This document shows, one piece after another, positions 1 through 11,703 of a stretch of DNA of 64,000 nucleotides (position 1 is the first letter of the stretch; every line of letters begins with the position of its first letter). Source of the DNA: Amaurobius ferox (taxonomy: Eukaryota > Arthropoda > Arachnida > Araneae > Amaurobiidae); NCBI GenBank assembly GCA_951213105.1, contig OX578148.1, positions 143,908,043 through 143,972,042 on the forward strand, written 5' to 3'. Position numbers and translations under genes: made by a program. The notes below the pieces were generated by a model, which saw nothing but the letters and a program-made list of their open reading frames with translations, was not told where the DNA came from and searched no databases.

Positions 1-1538
1 TTTTTGGAAATTGTACATTGAGCATAGAAAAAAAAAATAAAGGCCCGTTGCTCAGTTTCAAGAAAACTTAGAAGAATATGAGGATATACCGAATAGGAAA
101 TCGTGAAACGAAGCCTTAAGATTTAAAGTGCACAAGAACCGAAACGTAGACGCAACACATATGATAAGACCTGCCTCATGTGAGCAACAGAACTTTGCAC
201 TTTTTCTTATCTGCAACAGTGGCGAAACTTTCATTCATCCCGCGAGTGCATCAGAATCTGGAACAATTCGGTTTCCATTGCTACGGGGACCGGCGCTTCA
301 GAGATGACACTTTGTACTCATCCAGAATGGAAAAGGATCCTAACTGCAGATGATTTGCTATGTCACATTCTTATATTTACCTTGCCACGATAATTTATGA
401 AAGCATTCGCTTTAAGAAGATTGCTGAAGAAGATTGCCAGCTCCAATTTACCATGCGTCTTTATTCCATGCCATTCAGGATATCATAATTAAACACGTAA
501 AATACAAAATGGCGAAAGCAGTGTTTCTTTCAGAGATACGTACGTATTCGTGTATTCGCACCACCCGGAGACATTTTATGAAACCTAGTTTCTATTTATG
601 CTGCATAGCATTTAGATATATAGGGCAAATAGAAAACTTAGTTCCCTAAAATGTGGTTCGCCCCCCCCCCCCCCTTTTCAAAAGTCCTGAAAGAAACACT
701 GGACGAAAGTCCATACTTTTATAAGATTTAAATTTTTCTCATCAAAATACTGAATGTCAATGTTTCTATAGCCATTGAAAGCCATTGAAGTTTAGAGAAG
801 TGCTATTTGTGTGAAAAAAAAAATCTCTATTGCTTCGACATACTAAAGTCTAACATTTCAATCTCATTTTATAGAATGAAATGGAGCAGTCGTACTAAAT
901 GTTTGGAAAGCTCTATTAGAGGTTACTAGAATGTAACCGTAGAAATAAAATTGTAATTCTGTCTCATCATCGAAATTCATGAAATCTGGTTTCGGGGATG
1001 AACGCCGTAATTGGTTCGAATACTGGTTGCTGTCCCCACACGCTACACTGGAGACGCGAATAAAAAGAAGAAACGGTTTCTAGTGCACATTCTAGCAACA
1101 TACACGACGCATTGCTCGACATACCGTGCGCCCTGACTGCAACACTTATTCCTATCTGTATTTCATTATTGGGTTGGGTTGTTTTTGCTGACATAACACA
1201 ATCCAATTTTTCCAGGTTTTAATTAGATAATTCCATTTATTATATTTTATGAATGATCATGTACTCTAATTTGTTAAAATATAATATCGAATACTTCCTT
1301 CAATCTTATAATAATGTTTACATAATGTATTAAAATTACATAATGGATACATTAAACAATACATTAATAGAAGCATGATTTGAGAGCGTTTGGAAATGAG
1401 AATCGAAGTAGGGTGTTAATTTCTAGAAGGATGGGCAGAACTAGACAGGAACTGGAACGAACTAGAAGATGACATAACCAAAATGGTCTGCGTCAACTAG
1501 AGTTCCTCTACATATGGAGCTCCTCTACATCTGTATAT
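1..1538. other. Unassigned AT-rich sequence
   Basis: I see no gene, RNA or recognisable repeat terminus here. The open frames are short and lack domain-like composition. A run of 14 C residues lies at 661-674. Confidence 0.5.
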
Positions 1539-1782
1539 GTTGTTGTTACTTATTCCCCCGTGGTGAAGGAGCACCTATGCACCACGTCCAACAGACCCCT
1601 GGTCCCATGCCGAAGGGGAGAAATTTGCAGCTTCACTTTATATTGAGGCACCCGAAAGGCGGAAATCTGACTTTGCCTCGAAAACACAACATGCATGCCC
1701 TAACGGGATTCGAACCCACAACCCGGCAATCCAGCGATCAGACGGAGACGCTTGCCCCTAACCGCTCGACCACCGGATCGGC
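1539..1782 (-). mobile_element. tRNA-derived SINE with target duplication
   Basis: On the minus strand the head (about 1782 down to 1700) has the two internal RNA polymerase III promoter boxes of a tRNA gene: an A-box of the form TGGTCGAGCGGTTAGGGGC and a B-box GGGTTCGAATCC. A non-tRNA body follows and ends in a short (CAA)n tail near 1539. The insertion is flanked by a perfect 12 bp direct repeat, ACATCTGTATAT, at 1527-1538 and 1783-1794, which fixes both ends and shows LINE-assisted insertion. A 97 aa open frame on the opposite strand is incidental. It is transcribed by Pol III in principle and encodes no protein. The identical target duplication suggests a fairly young insertion. Confidence 0.85.
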
Positions 1783-1794
1783 ACATCTGTATAT

Positions 1795-2204
1795 AGAGGA
1801 GCCTTAGCGTCAACATCATAGGGCGTGGTCCTGAATAGGAAAGAAGGACGTTACCTATTACGGTTCTGCGGAGACTTGGATGCTGTCATTTAACGATGCA
1901 ATTCGCTTTGAGTGGAGCGGCAGTGATAAGCACGAATGATGGCAGTGATAGCGACCCACGTTAGAAGGATCCCAAATTAAACAATTGCAACACTGAAAAA
2001 TTAACAAATGCTTTCTGAAAACAACTACAGAAAAATATGATATCACATAGGTTTGCTCGGCCAAGAAATGCATTCTGGGGACACATAAGACCGCACTCAC
2101 TCAAGATGTAGATTCTTGGCTGGGATGGAAAAGTTGCCGGTGCTTTAAATTCCATTAAAATAAGTAAGGGTTTCGTTCTTTACCGTTCTCTAGAATGCAG
2201 TTGT
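1795..2204. other. Unassigned spacer
   Basis: No supported feature. Two overlapping minus-strand frames (80 and 64 aa) show no domain, and their composition matches the surrounding non-coding DNA. Confidence 0.4.
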
Positions 2205-2392
2205 GTTTAAACGAGAAATATCAATCACGCTTAAAGCACTGATTATGAAACACTTTCCGACTTCAATGCAATTTTATTTAAACATCTCTAAAACGCGATA
2301 CATTCCTCGGTAATATTTTAAAACTTATCACAATACTACGATAATTTATTATATTTGAAAACTTCATCGAAAACAACTGAAATTCATTCAAA

Positions 2393-2435
2393 TGACGTCA
2401 TAGAAAAATAACACTCCTGGTTCTCTCTATAAAAG
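2393..2435 (+). promoter_or_regulatory. Putative CRE plus TATA promoter in the F left arm
   Basis: A perfect CRE octamer TGACGTCA (2393-2400) is followed 27 bp later by TATAAAAG (2428-2435), both directed inward toward the transposase remnant. Related pairs occur in other F copies, inverted at 58,8xx and in degraded form near 19,146-19,185 and 5,101-5,160. Conservation across copies makes chance less likely. Promoter activity is inferred only from motifs and spacing. Confidence 0.5.
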
Positions 2436-3379
2436 CAGCATTTCATTCATAAACCATTTCCCATTCATTTCATTCATCACAATACTATAATAATTTATTT
2501 TATTTAAAAATTAAGACCACGGAGCTACAACTAATTAAACTCTATGTCTAAAACTTCATCGAAAAAAATCGTCCTTCTCTCTGTAAAATCAATGAATATT
2601 TCATTCATATCAGCTATGTAGACTCCATGAGCTAAATAATTTTGTGTTAAAGAAATACAGCAATTCTAATACAACTCATTTTACATATTTTGCTGTTTAC
2701 ATTTTACATAAGTGAAAAATAGGCTTCGTTGTAGAAATAATCAAATTTGGATGAGCATTTAAACTCAAATATATTGTAATTGCGTTGTTTCAGTATGTAG
2801 ATGCACAGAATTTAAGCAAAAATAAAGTGGTTTTAGGACGGATACAACACTCAATATGAATTAAAAAGAACTTTAAAAATCACGATTTTGAGACAAGATG
2901 GATGCCATATATCATTTTGAAGTGGGTCACGTGATCGTTTCATATCATGGTTACGTCAGCGCTTCATATAAGAGGTGTAATTATTATTTTAATTTTTATT
3001 TAAAAAACTACTGAATATATTTCGCTGAATTATTTTTTATATATTTTATGGAACAATTTGAATATTACCTAAAATTTTCGAAGCAATTTGTGAATTTGAA
3101 ATCCGCTTCAAAAATGTTTGAAAAATTAGGTCCCATAGGGCTCAGTATATTTCATTTTTTCAACCCGGGTTCAATCCAAAACTAATTGGGTGATATTATT
3201 CATTTATATTCCCATAGGTCCCGCTGACCGTCTGAACAACATACTACAATTTCATTTTGATTAAGTCATTTTTACGGAAGTTATCGTGCTAACGGACAGA
3301 ATGAACAAAGTCATAAACACTTTTCAACTCTGTTGTAAAGTGTTAAAAAAAGTCGCGGCGTGAGTTGAAACATGCAAAT

Positions 3380-4300
3380 GTTGAGGAGGAAAAGAGTAGT
3401 GATGCATTTCGAAAATGTACATAATAGTGCGAATCCGTTAGACACGGTCGCGGAAAAGACGTCACTGAGTCCAGAAAGTTTTTGGCCTGTGTCAAGAGCA
3501 GAAGGCGTGCGAGGAGATTGCTGAAATCACTGGATTACGAACTGTCCAGCGCATTGTTAAATCTTGGAAAGATGGCGGAGAACCATCCTCTTCGCGGAAA
3601 ACGTGTGCTCGAAAAACCGCGACAGAAGTTCATTAAAACGCTGAGTGAAATCGTATCGCAAAAGATCGACCTGTTCAATAGTGGAAGCAAGATCATTTGC
3701 ACTCCAACGATGAGACGAGAGAGAACTCAAAGGTCTGGGATTAAACAGCTGAATTCTAAAAAGGTAACCACTGGTTACTGAGAGTAATCCAATTCGGTAA
3801 GAAACATAAAGCATGAGCAATGGGGTAAAATTATGTGGTAAGATGAGTTCCAACATGATGGACGCATCAGGGTCGGAAAGGGAAGCATCGGCCCCTTCCT
3901 GCATGGTAAAAAAAAAGAGAAGGGAGAAGTGTTATGATCTGGGGTTGATTCGTTCGACTGCTCTAGGCGCAGCAACACTATGAAGTCAGTTGAGCATACT
4001 GAATGACCAGCTTATTCCATCAATGGCATTTTTCGTCCCTCAAGGCAATGATATATCCAAGGACGACGAAGTCACGATTCATCGCGTTAAAATTGTGAAA
4101 AATTGATTCGAGATTCACGAAGTCCACACTTGAATGCGCAGCCACAAAGTCCTCCCCATTGACGGCATCAACCAAGGAACTTGGCAAAATGTTACTGTAA
4201 ATCTGGCCACAAATAAGTGTCGAGACATTGCACGAATTCATAGATACAATGCCACCACGAATGAATGCCATCGTGTGTGACAACGAAATATGAACATGCA
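3380..4300 (+). pseudogene. Decayed Tc1-like transposase in the F loop
   Basis: Tc1/mariner transposases cut and paste DNA at TA sites with a DDE catalytic triad. Pieces in shifting frames match this family in order. A helix-turn-helix stretch (EIAEITGLRTVQRIVKSW) lies at about 3500-3570. Near 3840 the first catalytic Asp region reads MW-stop-DEF, followed by HDGRIRV. A second Asp region (DDE..IHRVKIVK) lies at about 4055-4110, and a C-terminal block resembling ISVETLHEFIDTMPPRMNAI at about 4215-4265. There are many stops and frameshifts, and the Glu region is not recognisable, so no active enzyme can be made. It belongs to a different subfamily from the element at 22.8-24.4 kb. It lies between the two F arms, so it may be the family's own transposase. 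Confidence 0.75.
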
Positions 4301-5499
4301 TGACTTTTTGGCCAGGCGGTCTAGAGGGCAAGGGGGCATTCTTTCGGGCCTGACGAAGTGCTGAAAGAATGAATACCATTCGTTTATTAGATTATCAGCC
4401 TCTGGCATGGAGTTTTTAAAAAATATGAACGTGGAAAGAACATTTTAAAAATTATATTTGCACACACACACATATATATAACTCGATATAATTGAATTTT
4501 TAACACTTTACAACATAGTTGAAAGTGTTTATGACTTTGTTCATCCTGTCTGTCTGTTTGTCTGTCCGTTAGCACGATAACTGCCGTAAAAATGGCTTTA
4601 TCAAAATGAAATTTTAGTATGTTTTTCAGACGGTCTGTGGGACCTATGGGAATATAAATGAATAATATCACCCAATTAGTTTTTTATTGAACCCGGGTTG
4701 AAAAAATAAAATACACTGAACCCTATGGGACCTAATGTTTCAAACATTTTTTAAGCAAATTTAAAATTCACAAATTGCTTCGAAAATTTCAGGAAATATT
4801 CAAATTATCCCATAAAATATATAAAAAAAATTTCAGTAAAATATGTTAGGTAGTTTTTTAAATGAAAATTATTTAATATAGGGAGAAAAACAAATTCAAT
4901 TAAATTCTGACTCTCGTTATATCCTCCAGACAGAAAAAAGAGATATATTATATAATAAATATCTTTCCAACAGTTTAATTATTTTACATATGAGAAAGGT
5001 TTCACATTTTAAAATAAATATGGTAGATAACAATTTTTCAAATTTTTAAATAAAATAAATTATTATGGTATTGTAATGAATGAAACGATTAGAAAAATGT
5101 TTATGAATGAAATGCTGCCTTTATATAGAGCCGATTTATATTTCAATGACGCCATTTGAATAAAGTTCATTTGTTTTCGATGAAGCTTTCAAATATAATA
5201 AATTATTGTAGTGTTATGATAATTTAAAAATATTACCGAGGAATGTATCGCATTTTAGAGATGTTTAAACCAGACAATTTATACTTCAATGCCGTCATGT
5301 GAATGAAGTTCATTTTCTTCGATGAAGTTTTCAAATATAATAAATTAATGTAGTATTGTGATAATTTAAAAAATATTACCGAGGAATGTATCGCATTTTA
5401 GAGATGTTTGTAAAAAATTTCATTGAAGTTGGAAAGTGTTTCATTATCAATGCTTCATGCATGATTGATCTTTCTTGTTTTTTTTAATTTTGAGGCTCG

Positions 5500-6320
5500 C
5501 CTGTGAAAAAGAAGTAAGCCAGTTTTTCTTTGAACTTTTAAAAACTAGGCTGAAACATACAACAAATTGTTTTCCCAAGGCTCTCCGAGAGCGTTTAAAA
5601 GATCCCATCCCAGTAAAGATTTCCCTTAATATCTAAAAATATCAGTAGCTGAAAATGGGGTGTTACAAGTGAAATGTATATTGGAATTCACATTTTCATA
5701 AGTTGTATTTCAATGAGTTTTATTTATGAGTGAATAAAATAAAATAATTTTACATAAAAATGCAAAGAGTGGATGAAATGCACGAGTATAATATTTTAAA
5801 TGTCTTCTTATTTCTAAATTAGATGAACATTTACAATCATTTTAATAAATAGGAAGCCGTGGTCGTTCCTAGGGAAGTAAAAGAGGGTCACTCTTCCCCT
5901 TGGACATTCAATATAACAAAGGCGAGCATCATGTGCTTGAATTAGCCCCCCGCTGGAAAAAAGTGTTACCGGCGGTTATGCATATAGTAGAAAAATATTA
6001 GAATATTATTAGCAAATGACAGAAAAAATATATCAGTTTTGTAAATATAAACAGCTAGAACTAAGGAAATAAAACAATTCAAAGGAGTGCACTGCAAATG
6101 GGTGATAACACTGTGCTTAACAATGCCCTTAACCAATTTTGTATATTAATTACTTACAAATACTATAGTTTGAAAACGTGAAAATACCTTCGAAAACTGA
6201 AAATGGGTGATAATACTGTGCTCAACAATGTCCTTAAACAATTTTGTATATTAATTACTTACAAATAGGAAAACTTGAAAATATCTTAACCACAGTATGC
6301 TAAAAAACCGTTTGAAAATG
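5500..6320 (+). repeat. Interspersed family G, copy 1
   Basis: This stretch, especially 5640-6300, aligns in reverse complement with about 19,800-20,440. Shared landmarks include the ATTTCTAAATTAGATGAAC region, a GAGCATCA..CTTGA block and TATATTAATTACTTACAAAT. It has an internal direct duplication of about 105 bp (starts near 6100 and 6205). No coding capacity was recognised, and the element's class is unknown. Confidence 0.6.
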
Positions 6321-6433
6321 AACAATGGCTTTTGCTCAACTAAGATTGATTTTGAAAGGGAAATCAGAACTATTCTTTCTAAAGCTCCCAAATACGCAAA
6401 CGGATGCTTCGCCATATTGTTGCTGTGACCAGA

Positions 6434-6600
6434 GTTGGGTAGTATCGAAAATACATGTCTTTAAAATACATTTTCAAAATACATTTGTATTTTGTATTTT
6501 AAACTGAAAAACCTAAAGTAATTTGGTAATGTATCGAATATACATTTCCAGTGTATTTTGTATTTTCAAAATACTCATACATTTCTTCAGATTTTAAACT
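6434..6600. repeat. Possible one-ended MITE fragment
   Basis: The block starting AGAGTTGGGTAGTATCGAAA and continuing with repeated ATACATTT/GTATTTT words has the style of hAT-type MITE termini. I could not find a matching inverted terminus nearby, so only one end is supported. Confidence 0.25.
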
Positions 6601-6647
6601 TTTGTGTTTAAACCGCAGATGAATGGAAAAAAAAAAGGAAAAATCTG

Positions 6648-7700
6648 GAAAAAATCTGATGTGGGTAGCACATGACTTTCCTTATAGAATGCAATGTATT
6701 GACTACTTTTACAGTAAAAGCAAACTAGGTTATTCTTATAGTAGATATTTATATTTTTTCCAAGATATTGGATTTTCGTCAAATAGTCGTTATTTTTTCA
6801 TTGATTTAGCGTCATTTTTATCCATTTGGCGAGATTTTCTTTGACACATTACATTTGTAACATAAAAAAAGTCGCCAAGTTGACGACATTCTGCCAAAAT
6901 CTCGCCAAGCGTTATGGACGGAGAAATAATTTATTCTTATAGCAGATAAATGACTATTGGAGTTCAAATACAAAAGTATTACTCAAAGTATCAGTTTTTA
7001 TGAATGGAACAAGCTAGGATCCACGAGAATGATGTCACCCAATTTATCGCATGGTATTACATATGAAAAGTGAACATGTTTCTCAATAGGAAATATATTT
7101 TCTTTTTATTTTATATCATATTTTGATAATTTTTTTGAAAAATGTGCAATATCTTGAGAACGGTTCATGCTAGCGTTCTAAAATTTATGTTAATCGTTTT
7201 CTAATGAAAAATTACATACGAAATGTCTATTTGCGTCACTTTATTAGAGGTTTTGATTTTTTGATGACTTTTTCAAAATTTTACTCGAAAATTTAGGGAG
7301 TTCGTTTCCTAATGAAAATTTAGGGAGTTCGTTTTCTAATGAAAAATTACATACGAAATGTCTATTTGCGTCACTTTATTAGAGGTTTTGATTTTTTGAT
7401 GACTTTTTCAAAATTTTACTCGAAAATTTAGGGAGGGTTCTGAACATTCGATTGCGTATAAAAGCAATAGGCATCCAGTATTCACGGATTGTAATTTTTG
7501 TACCCAATTTCGTTCGAATCGGCCCATTCGTTCGCCAGTTATCGTCTCTACAGACTCACTGACGCGCGCGCACACACACACACATCACCTCAAAAATGTT
7601 CGATTCGTGATCAGGGATGCTTGAAACGTGCTCTTCCGTCGAAAACTCGAATTTTCGGCCCCGTCCCAATACTTTCCGTATATAAGGAAAGTGAAAAGGC
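6648..7700 (+). repeat. Interspersed family A, copy 1
   Basis: It begins with a core CTGATGTGGGTAGCACATGA (6656), passes through a block rich in 'gccaa/ggcgag' words, then a conserved block at about 7140-7460. It ends with a CA-repeat, the CGATTCGTGATCAGGGATGC block and CAATACTTTCC..AAGGAAAG near 7690. Copies in the opposite orientation lie at 10.4-11.5, 35.15-36.4 and 36.4-37.2 kb. In this copy a segment of about 120 bp (near 7203-7435) is tandemly duplicated. No protein is encoded; open frames through it are interrupted in the other copies. Confidence 0.7.
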
Positions 7701-8574
7701 TAATGAGTCATTGAATTTGTTTGTAGCAGGCGCCGATGAAGATGTGACCTATGAAAAATCTAGTTTCTGTTATAAACTTTAACTTCTTTTTCATTCCATA
7801 TTCTCTCCTTCAAAGTTTTCTAATTCTTTTTTTTTGGCTTCATTCTTTTTTAGCATTTAACTCTTGCTCGCTGCTATAGATGGCAGCACCGGACCGCATG
7901 CGGTACCGGCTTTCTAACGTTTAATTCCTTATTTTTTAGTTAATTCCTTTAAATTTTTTAGTTCTGGGGATGCTCATGTTAATTTTCTTAAGTTTTAACT
8001 TTATTTTATTTTTATTTTTCATATCATATCTGCTCAACTTATGTCATGAATATCAAATATAGGCATTATACCGGAGGTTAAAGTCTTCGGACTAGGGACT
8101 CCCTTCCATTGGTCACACTAAGCAAGTAGTACGTTTCTATTGGAATTGTCTCCTAATTATATTGCGGATAAAGAAGAGAGCTCGAACTTGCATTCTTTGC
8201 AGAAACAGAAGCCGAGTTCTGCATATTTCCATATACATTGGCCGGATGCGACGCAGCTAGTCGGCGCACGGACGAATTAGTTTACATCGGCTGTCCTAAT
8301 GTAAATGTATTTGGGGAATGAATGGAATAGGACGTGCATGGCATTTCAATGAAAGGTGTCTCAAAGTGATAACGGAGAAATATGTGGAAATGCCAGTTGT
8401 ACAAACTAAAATACGCGGTTACACATAAATGAGACTTTTGAAACCACAACGAATTATGAAACGCATCTAAAGGTAAGATTTTAGTTTTCCTCGATTTCAC
8501 GAGTCTCATGGCATTTGTTGAATCGCGGTTGTGCTATATCATGCGATAAGTTTTACTTATCATTTTCAGGCAGT
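7701..8574. other. Unassigned AT-rich sequence
   Basis: No gene or repeat terminus recognised. The small minus-strand frame at 8282-8509 has no identifiable domain. Confidence 0.4.
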
Positions 8575-9170
8575 CCTCAGGATCTGCTACAGATAAGGCT
8601 CAGACGACGACCGATTTGAAGTTAGCATCCTATTTCAAGGGTTCACTATGGACACCCACTTTCGGTTCTTTTCATTCAAATACTGTCATTTTACTTGAAA
8701 AGTCTCTATCTCAAAGTGGGCTATAGATAGAGCTCAGAGGATAACTGATAATATGGATTTCGCATCCAATTCTAGAGGAGGTGAGGTGGTTCAAAAAATT
8801 CAAAATTTTTTCCTAAAACATATATTTTTCGGAATTGGCTACAGATAAAAATGTTATGAATTCAGCATCCAATTTTGGGTCACTATAAAGATTTGCGCCT
8901 TTTCAACAAAACTTTCTTAAAATGTTATTTCTTAAGATTGGTATAGATAGAGCTCACTTGATGAATTCAGCATAAAATTCGGGAGATGCTCACAAAAGAT
9001 TCTATTTTTTTTTCTTTAGACTCAAAATTTTCCCTTGAAACATCTATTTCTAAGGATAGCTATTGAGCTTAGATAATGACTGGTATGGATCAGCGTCAAA
9101 TTCTAGAGCAGGATATGGGATTCACTAGGGATTTCCATTTACGGTTTTGGAGATTTTTTTTTCTGAAAAT
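8575..9170. repeat. Degenerate tandem repeat, ~100-135 bp period
   Basis: The phrase 'ggctayagataragctc' followed by 'tcagcatccaatt' recurs at about 8586, 8720, 8838, 8940 and 9057 with variable spacing. This points to an old, eroded satellite of about five units. Confidence 0.55.
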
Positions 9171-9204
9171 TCGTATTACTGTACGAAATATATATACAAA
9201 AGTG

Positions 9205-10310
9205 AATTAAAATGATTAATAGTTCTGTCAAAAATGAAGTGTACAAAGTGAAGTGTATTGAGTTTAAATGATCATCCAAATTTGATTATTTCTACAACGA
9301 AGCCTATTTTTCACTTATGTAAAATGTAAACAGCAAAATATGTAGAATGAGTTGTATAAGAATTGCTGTATTTCTTTAACGCAAAATTATTTACCTCATG
9401 GAGTCTGCATAGCTAATATGAATGAAATATTCATTGATTTTACAAAGAGAAGGACGATTTTTTTCGATGAAGTTTTAAGCAGAGAGTTTAATGACTTGTA
9501 GTTCCATGGTCTTAAGTTTTTAAATAAAATAAATGATTTTAGTACTGTGATGAATGACATGAATGGGAAAATGTTTATGTATGAAGTGCTGCTTTTATGG
9601 AGAGAGTCAGGCGTATTATTTTTTCTATGACGTCATTTGAATGCATTTCAGTTGTTTTCGATGAAGTTTTCAAATATAATGAATTATTGTAGTATTATGA
9701 TAATTTAAAAAATATTACCGAAGAATGTATCGCATTTTAGAGATGTTTAAACCAGGCAATTTATATTTTAGTGCCGTCATTTGAATGAAGTTCATTTTTT
9801 TCGATGAAGGTTTAGTTTTCAAATACAATAAATGAACGCAGTGTTGTGATAAGTTTAAAAATATTCCCGATGAATGCATCGCATTTTCCGCCGTGCGGTG
9901 ACTGGAGTAGAATAGTCCCACTGCAGCCCATGCATGTCGTAAAAGGCGACTAAATAGGGCTGATATCCAGGTTGGGCTCCAAGTAAAACAATTCTGATTA
10001 CTGAAACCTAAATGATTTTCTCTTGGCGGGCGGTGTCGCGACTTGCGAGGCCCCAGACGACGGCGATCTCGCCTGGTCCATGGAGAAGGCAAATCTGAGT
10101 GAAAGAAAGCAGGCGGGATGGGCGAGCTGGACTGAAGCGATCGTCGTGATTGGAAATCTAAGCTGAAGGCCTTAAGTGCCACTTAGGCACGAAGAGAATG
10201 ATGATGATGATGTATTGCATTTTAGAGATGTTTAAGTAAAATTGCATTGAAGTTGGAAAGTGTTTCATAATCAATGCTTTAAGCATGATTGGTCTTTCTT
10301 GTTTATTATA
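9205..10310. mobile_element. Family F copy 2, single arm interrupted by a retroelement
   Basis: This matches the right-arm orientation of family F from the 'gatcatccaaatttgattatttc' block (9255) to the outer terminus GCATGATTGGTCTTTCTTGTT near 10,305. The CRE octamer is retained at 9627-9634. Only one arm is present. It is split by a 323 bp insertion at 9888-10,210. Confidence 0.7.
9888..10210 (+). mobile_element. Retroelement 3' fragment or SINE with (ATG)n tail
   Basis: This GC-richer 323 bp insertion in F copy 2 ends in (ATG)n. It contains the phrase CATGTCGTAAAAGGCGACTAAA, a motif I associate with 3' regions of RTE-like LINEs; that link is from memory and tentative. It is flanked by TGCATCGCATTTT (9875-9887) and TGTATTGCATTTT (10,211-10,223), a 13 bp target duplication with two mismatches. 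Uninterrupted F copies show a single such site, which confirms the boundaries. The minus-strand open frame across it is incidental. Confidence 0.75.
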
Positions 10311-10369
10311 TGTTTGTCTGTTATATAAAATGTGTCCTTCCATGGATTTATTTATCTTATTTACGTATT

Positions 10370-11530
10370 ACTTTCCTTATATACATACTATAATGTATTG
10401 TAACGGGGTCGAAAATTCGATTTCGAATTTTCGACGGGAGAGCACGTTTCAAGCATCCCTGAACATGAATCAAACATTTTTGAGGTGGTGTGTGTGTGTC
10501 AGTGAGTCTGTGGAGACGATATCTCATGAACGAACGGAGCGATTCGATAGAAATTTGGTACAAAAAATACAATCCCTGAATACTGGAAGCCTATTGTTTT
10601 TAAACACAATCGAATGTTCAGAATCCCACTAAATTTTCGATTAAAAATTTGAAAAATTCATCAAAAAATCAAAACCATTAATAAAGTTACGCGATTAGTC
10701 ATTTCCCATGTAATTTTTCATTAGAAAACGATTGACATAAACTTTAGAACTCTAGTATGAAGCGTTTTCGAGATATTACGCATTTTTCAAATAAATTTAT
10801 CAAAAAATCACTTGAAATAAAAATATATTAACTATTGTGAAATATGTTCACTTTTCATATGTAATATCATGCTATAAGTTTAGTGACATCATTCTCGTGG
10901 ATCTAGCTCGTTCCATTCATGAGAAAATATACTTCGGGTAATGGAAGTAATGGTATTTGGACGTAAATAGTCATTTATCTCCTATAAGAATAACTTATTT
11001 CTCTGTTCATAACGCGTGGTGAAATTTTGGCGACGAATTCGGCGGAATGGCGCCAAATTGACGACTTTTTTAAATGTTACCAAATTGACGAAAATGTCAT
11101 CCAATTGATAAAAATTCGTCAAATTGATGAAACCGACGCTAAATCAATGAAATGACGACTCATTGATGAAAGTTCAATATCTTGGAAAGAACATAAGCGT
11201 AGGCTATAAGAATAGCCCATTTCTCTGATCGTCCGTAACACGTCAACTTGGCGATTATTTCACATGTTGCCAAAGGGACAAAAATGTCGCCAAATTGAAA
11301 AAAATTACGCCAAATGGGAAGTAATGTTTTGCAAATTCTGATTTCACTGATGTGACGGCCATATACCTTCTAATATATAAGAAATGCTCCTCTCCGTTTG
11401 TCTGTAGCACTTGGTGATGTATTTTGGCGAATAATCTAGCAAAGTATCGCCAACTTGGCGATATTTCGCTCCAGATTGACGAAAATACAGTCAAAATTAC
11501 AAAATGAAGCTAAATTAATGAAAACGACGC
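10370..11530 (-). repeat. Interspersed family A, copy 2
   Basis: It runs opposite to copy 1. The ACTTTCCTTATATACAT terminus is near 10,370, followed by the GACGGGAGAGCACGTTTCAAGC block, a short GT tract, the region around 10,640-10,950 and the 'gcgacgaatt/gccaaattg' block to about 11,500. Frames are not conserved with other copies, so the apparent 115 aa frame is not a gene. Confidence 0.65.
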
Positions 11531-11540
11531 CTAATTGATG

Positions 11541-11693
11541 TTGTTGTTGTTGTGTTGTGGCTTATCCTCCGGCTATCTGACGAAGTCAGACAAGATCCAT
11601 TAGACCGTTGACCCTAAGGAAGTCGAGGACCAGAAGGGGGGAAGAGTATATGTCCTCTCTGGAGAGTCCCAGACAGTCCAGAACTAATTGATG
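11541..11693 (-). mobile_element. 5'-truncated (CAA)n-tailed SINE or LINE end
   Basis: This 153 bp insert starts on the plus strand with (TTG)n, which is a (CAA)n tail on the minus strand. It is flanked by a perfect 10 bp direct repeat CTAATTGATG at 11,531-11,540 and 11,694-11,703, the mark of target-primed insertion. No tRNA head remains. Confidence 0.7.
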
Positions 11694-11703
11694 AATTATT
11701 AAA

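Larger units (their letters stand above)
2205..5485. mobile_element. Family F copy 1: long-inverted-repeat DNA transposon
   Basis: The left segment (about 2205-3350) and right segment (about 4490-5485) are reverse complements over most of their length, giving arms of roughly 1 kb. The outer ends share a terminus of the form AACAAGAAAGATCAATCATG. The inner ends share a block containing AACACTTT..GTTGAAAAGTGTT and a CTGTCTGTCTGT stretch. The loop contains remains of a Tc1-like transposase (separate entry). Inner and outer blocks recur near 9.2, 19.0, 53.4, 57.3 and 57.8 kb, so this is a dispersed family. Part of the right arm (about 4880-5040) instead resembles the copy at 53.4-56.5 kb, which suggests recombination between subfamilies. 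Exact ends and target duplication are not clear. Confidence 0.75.
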
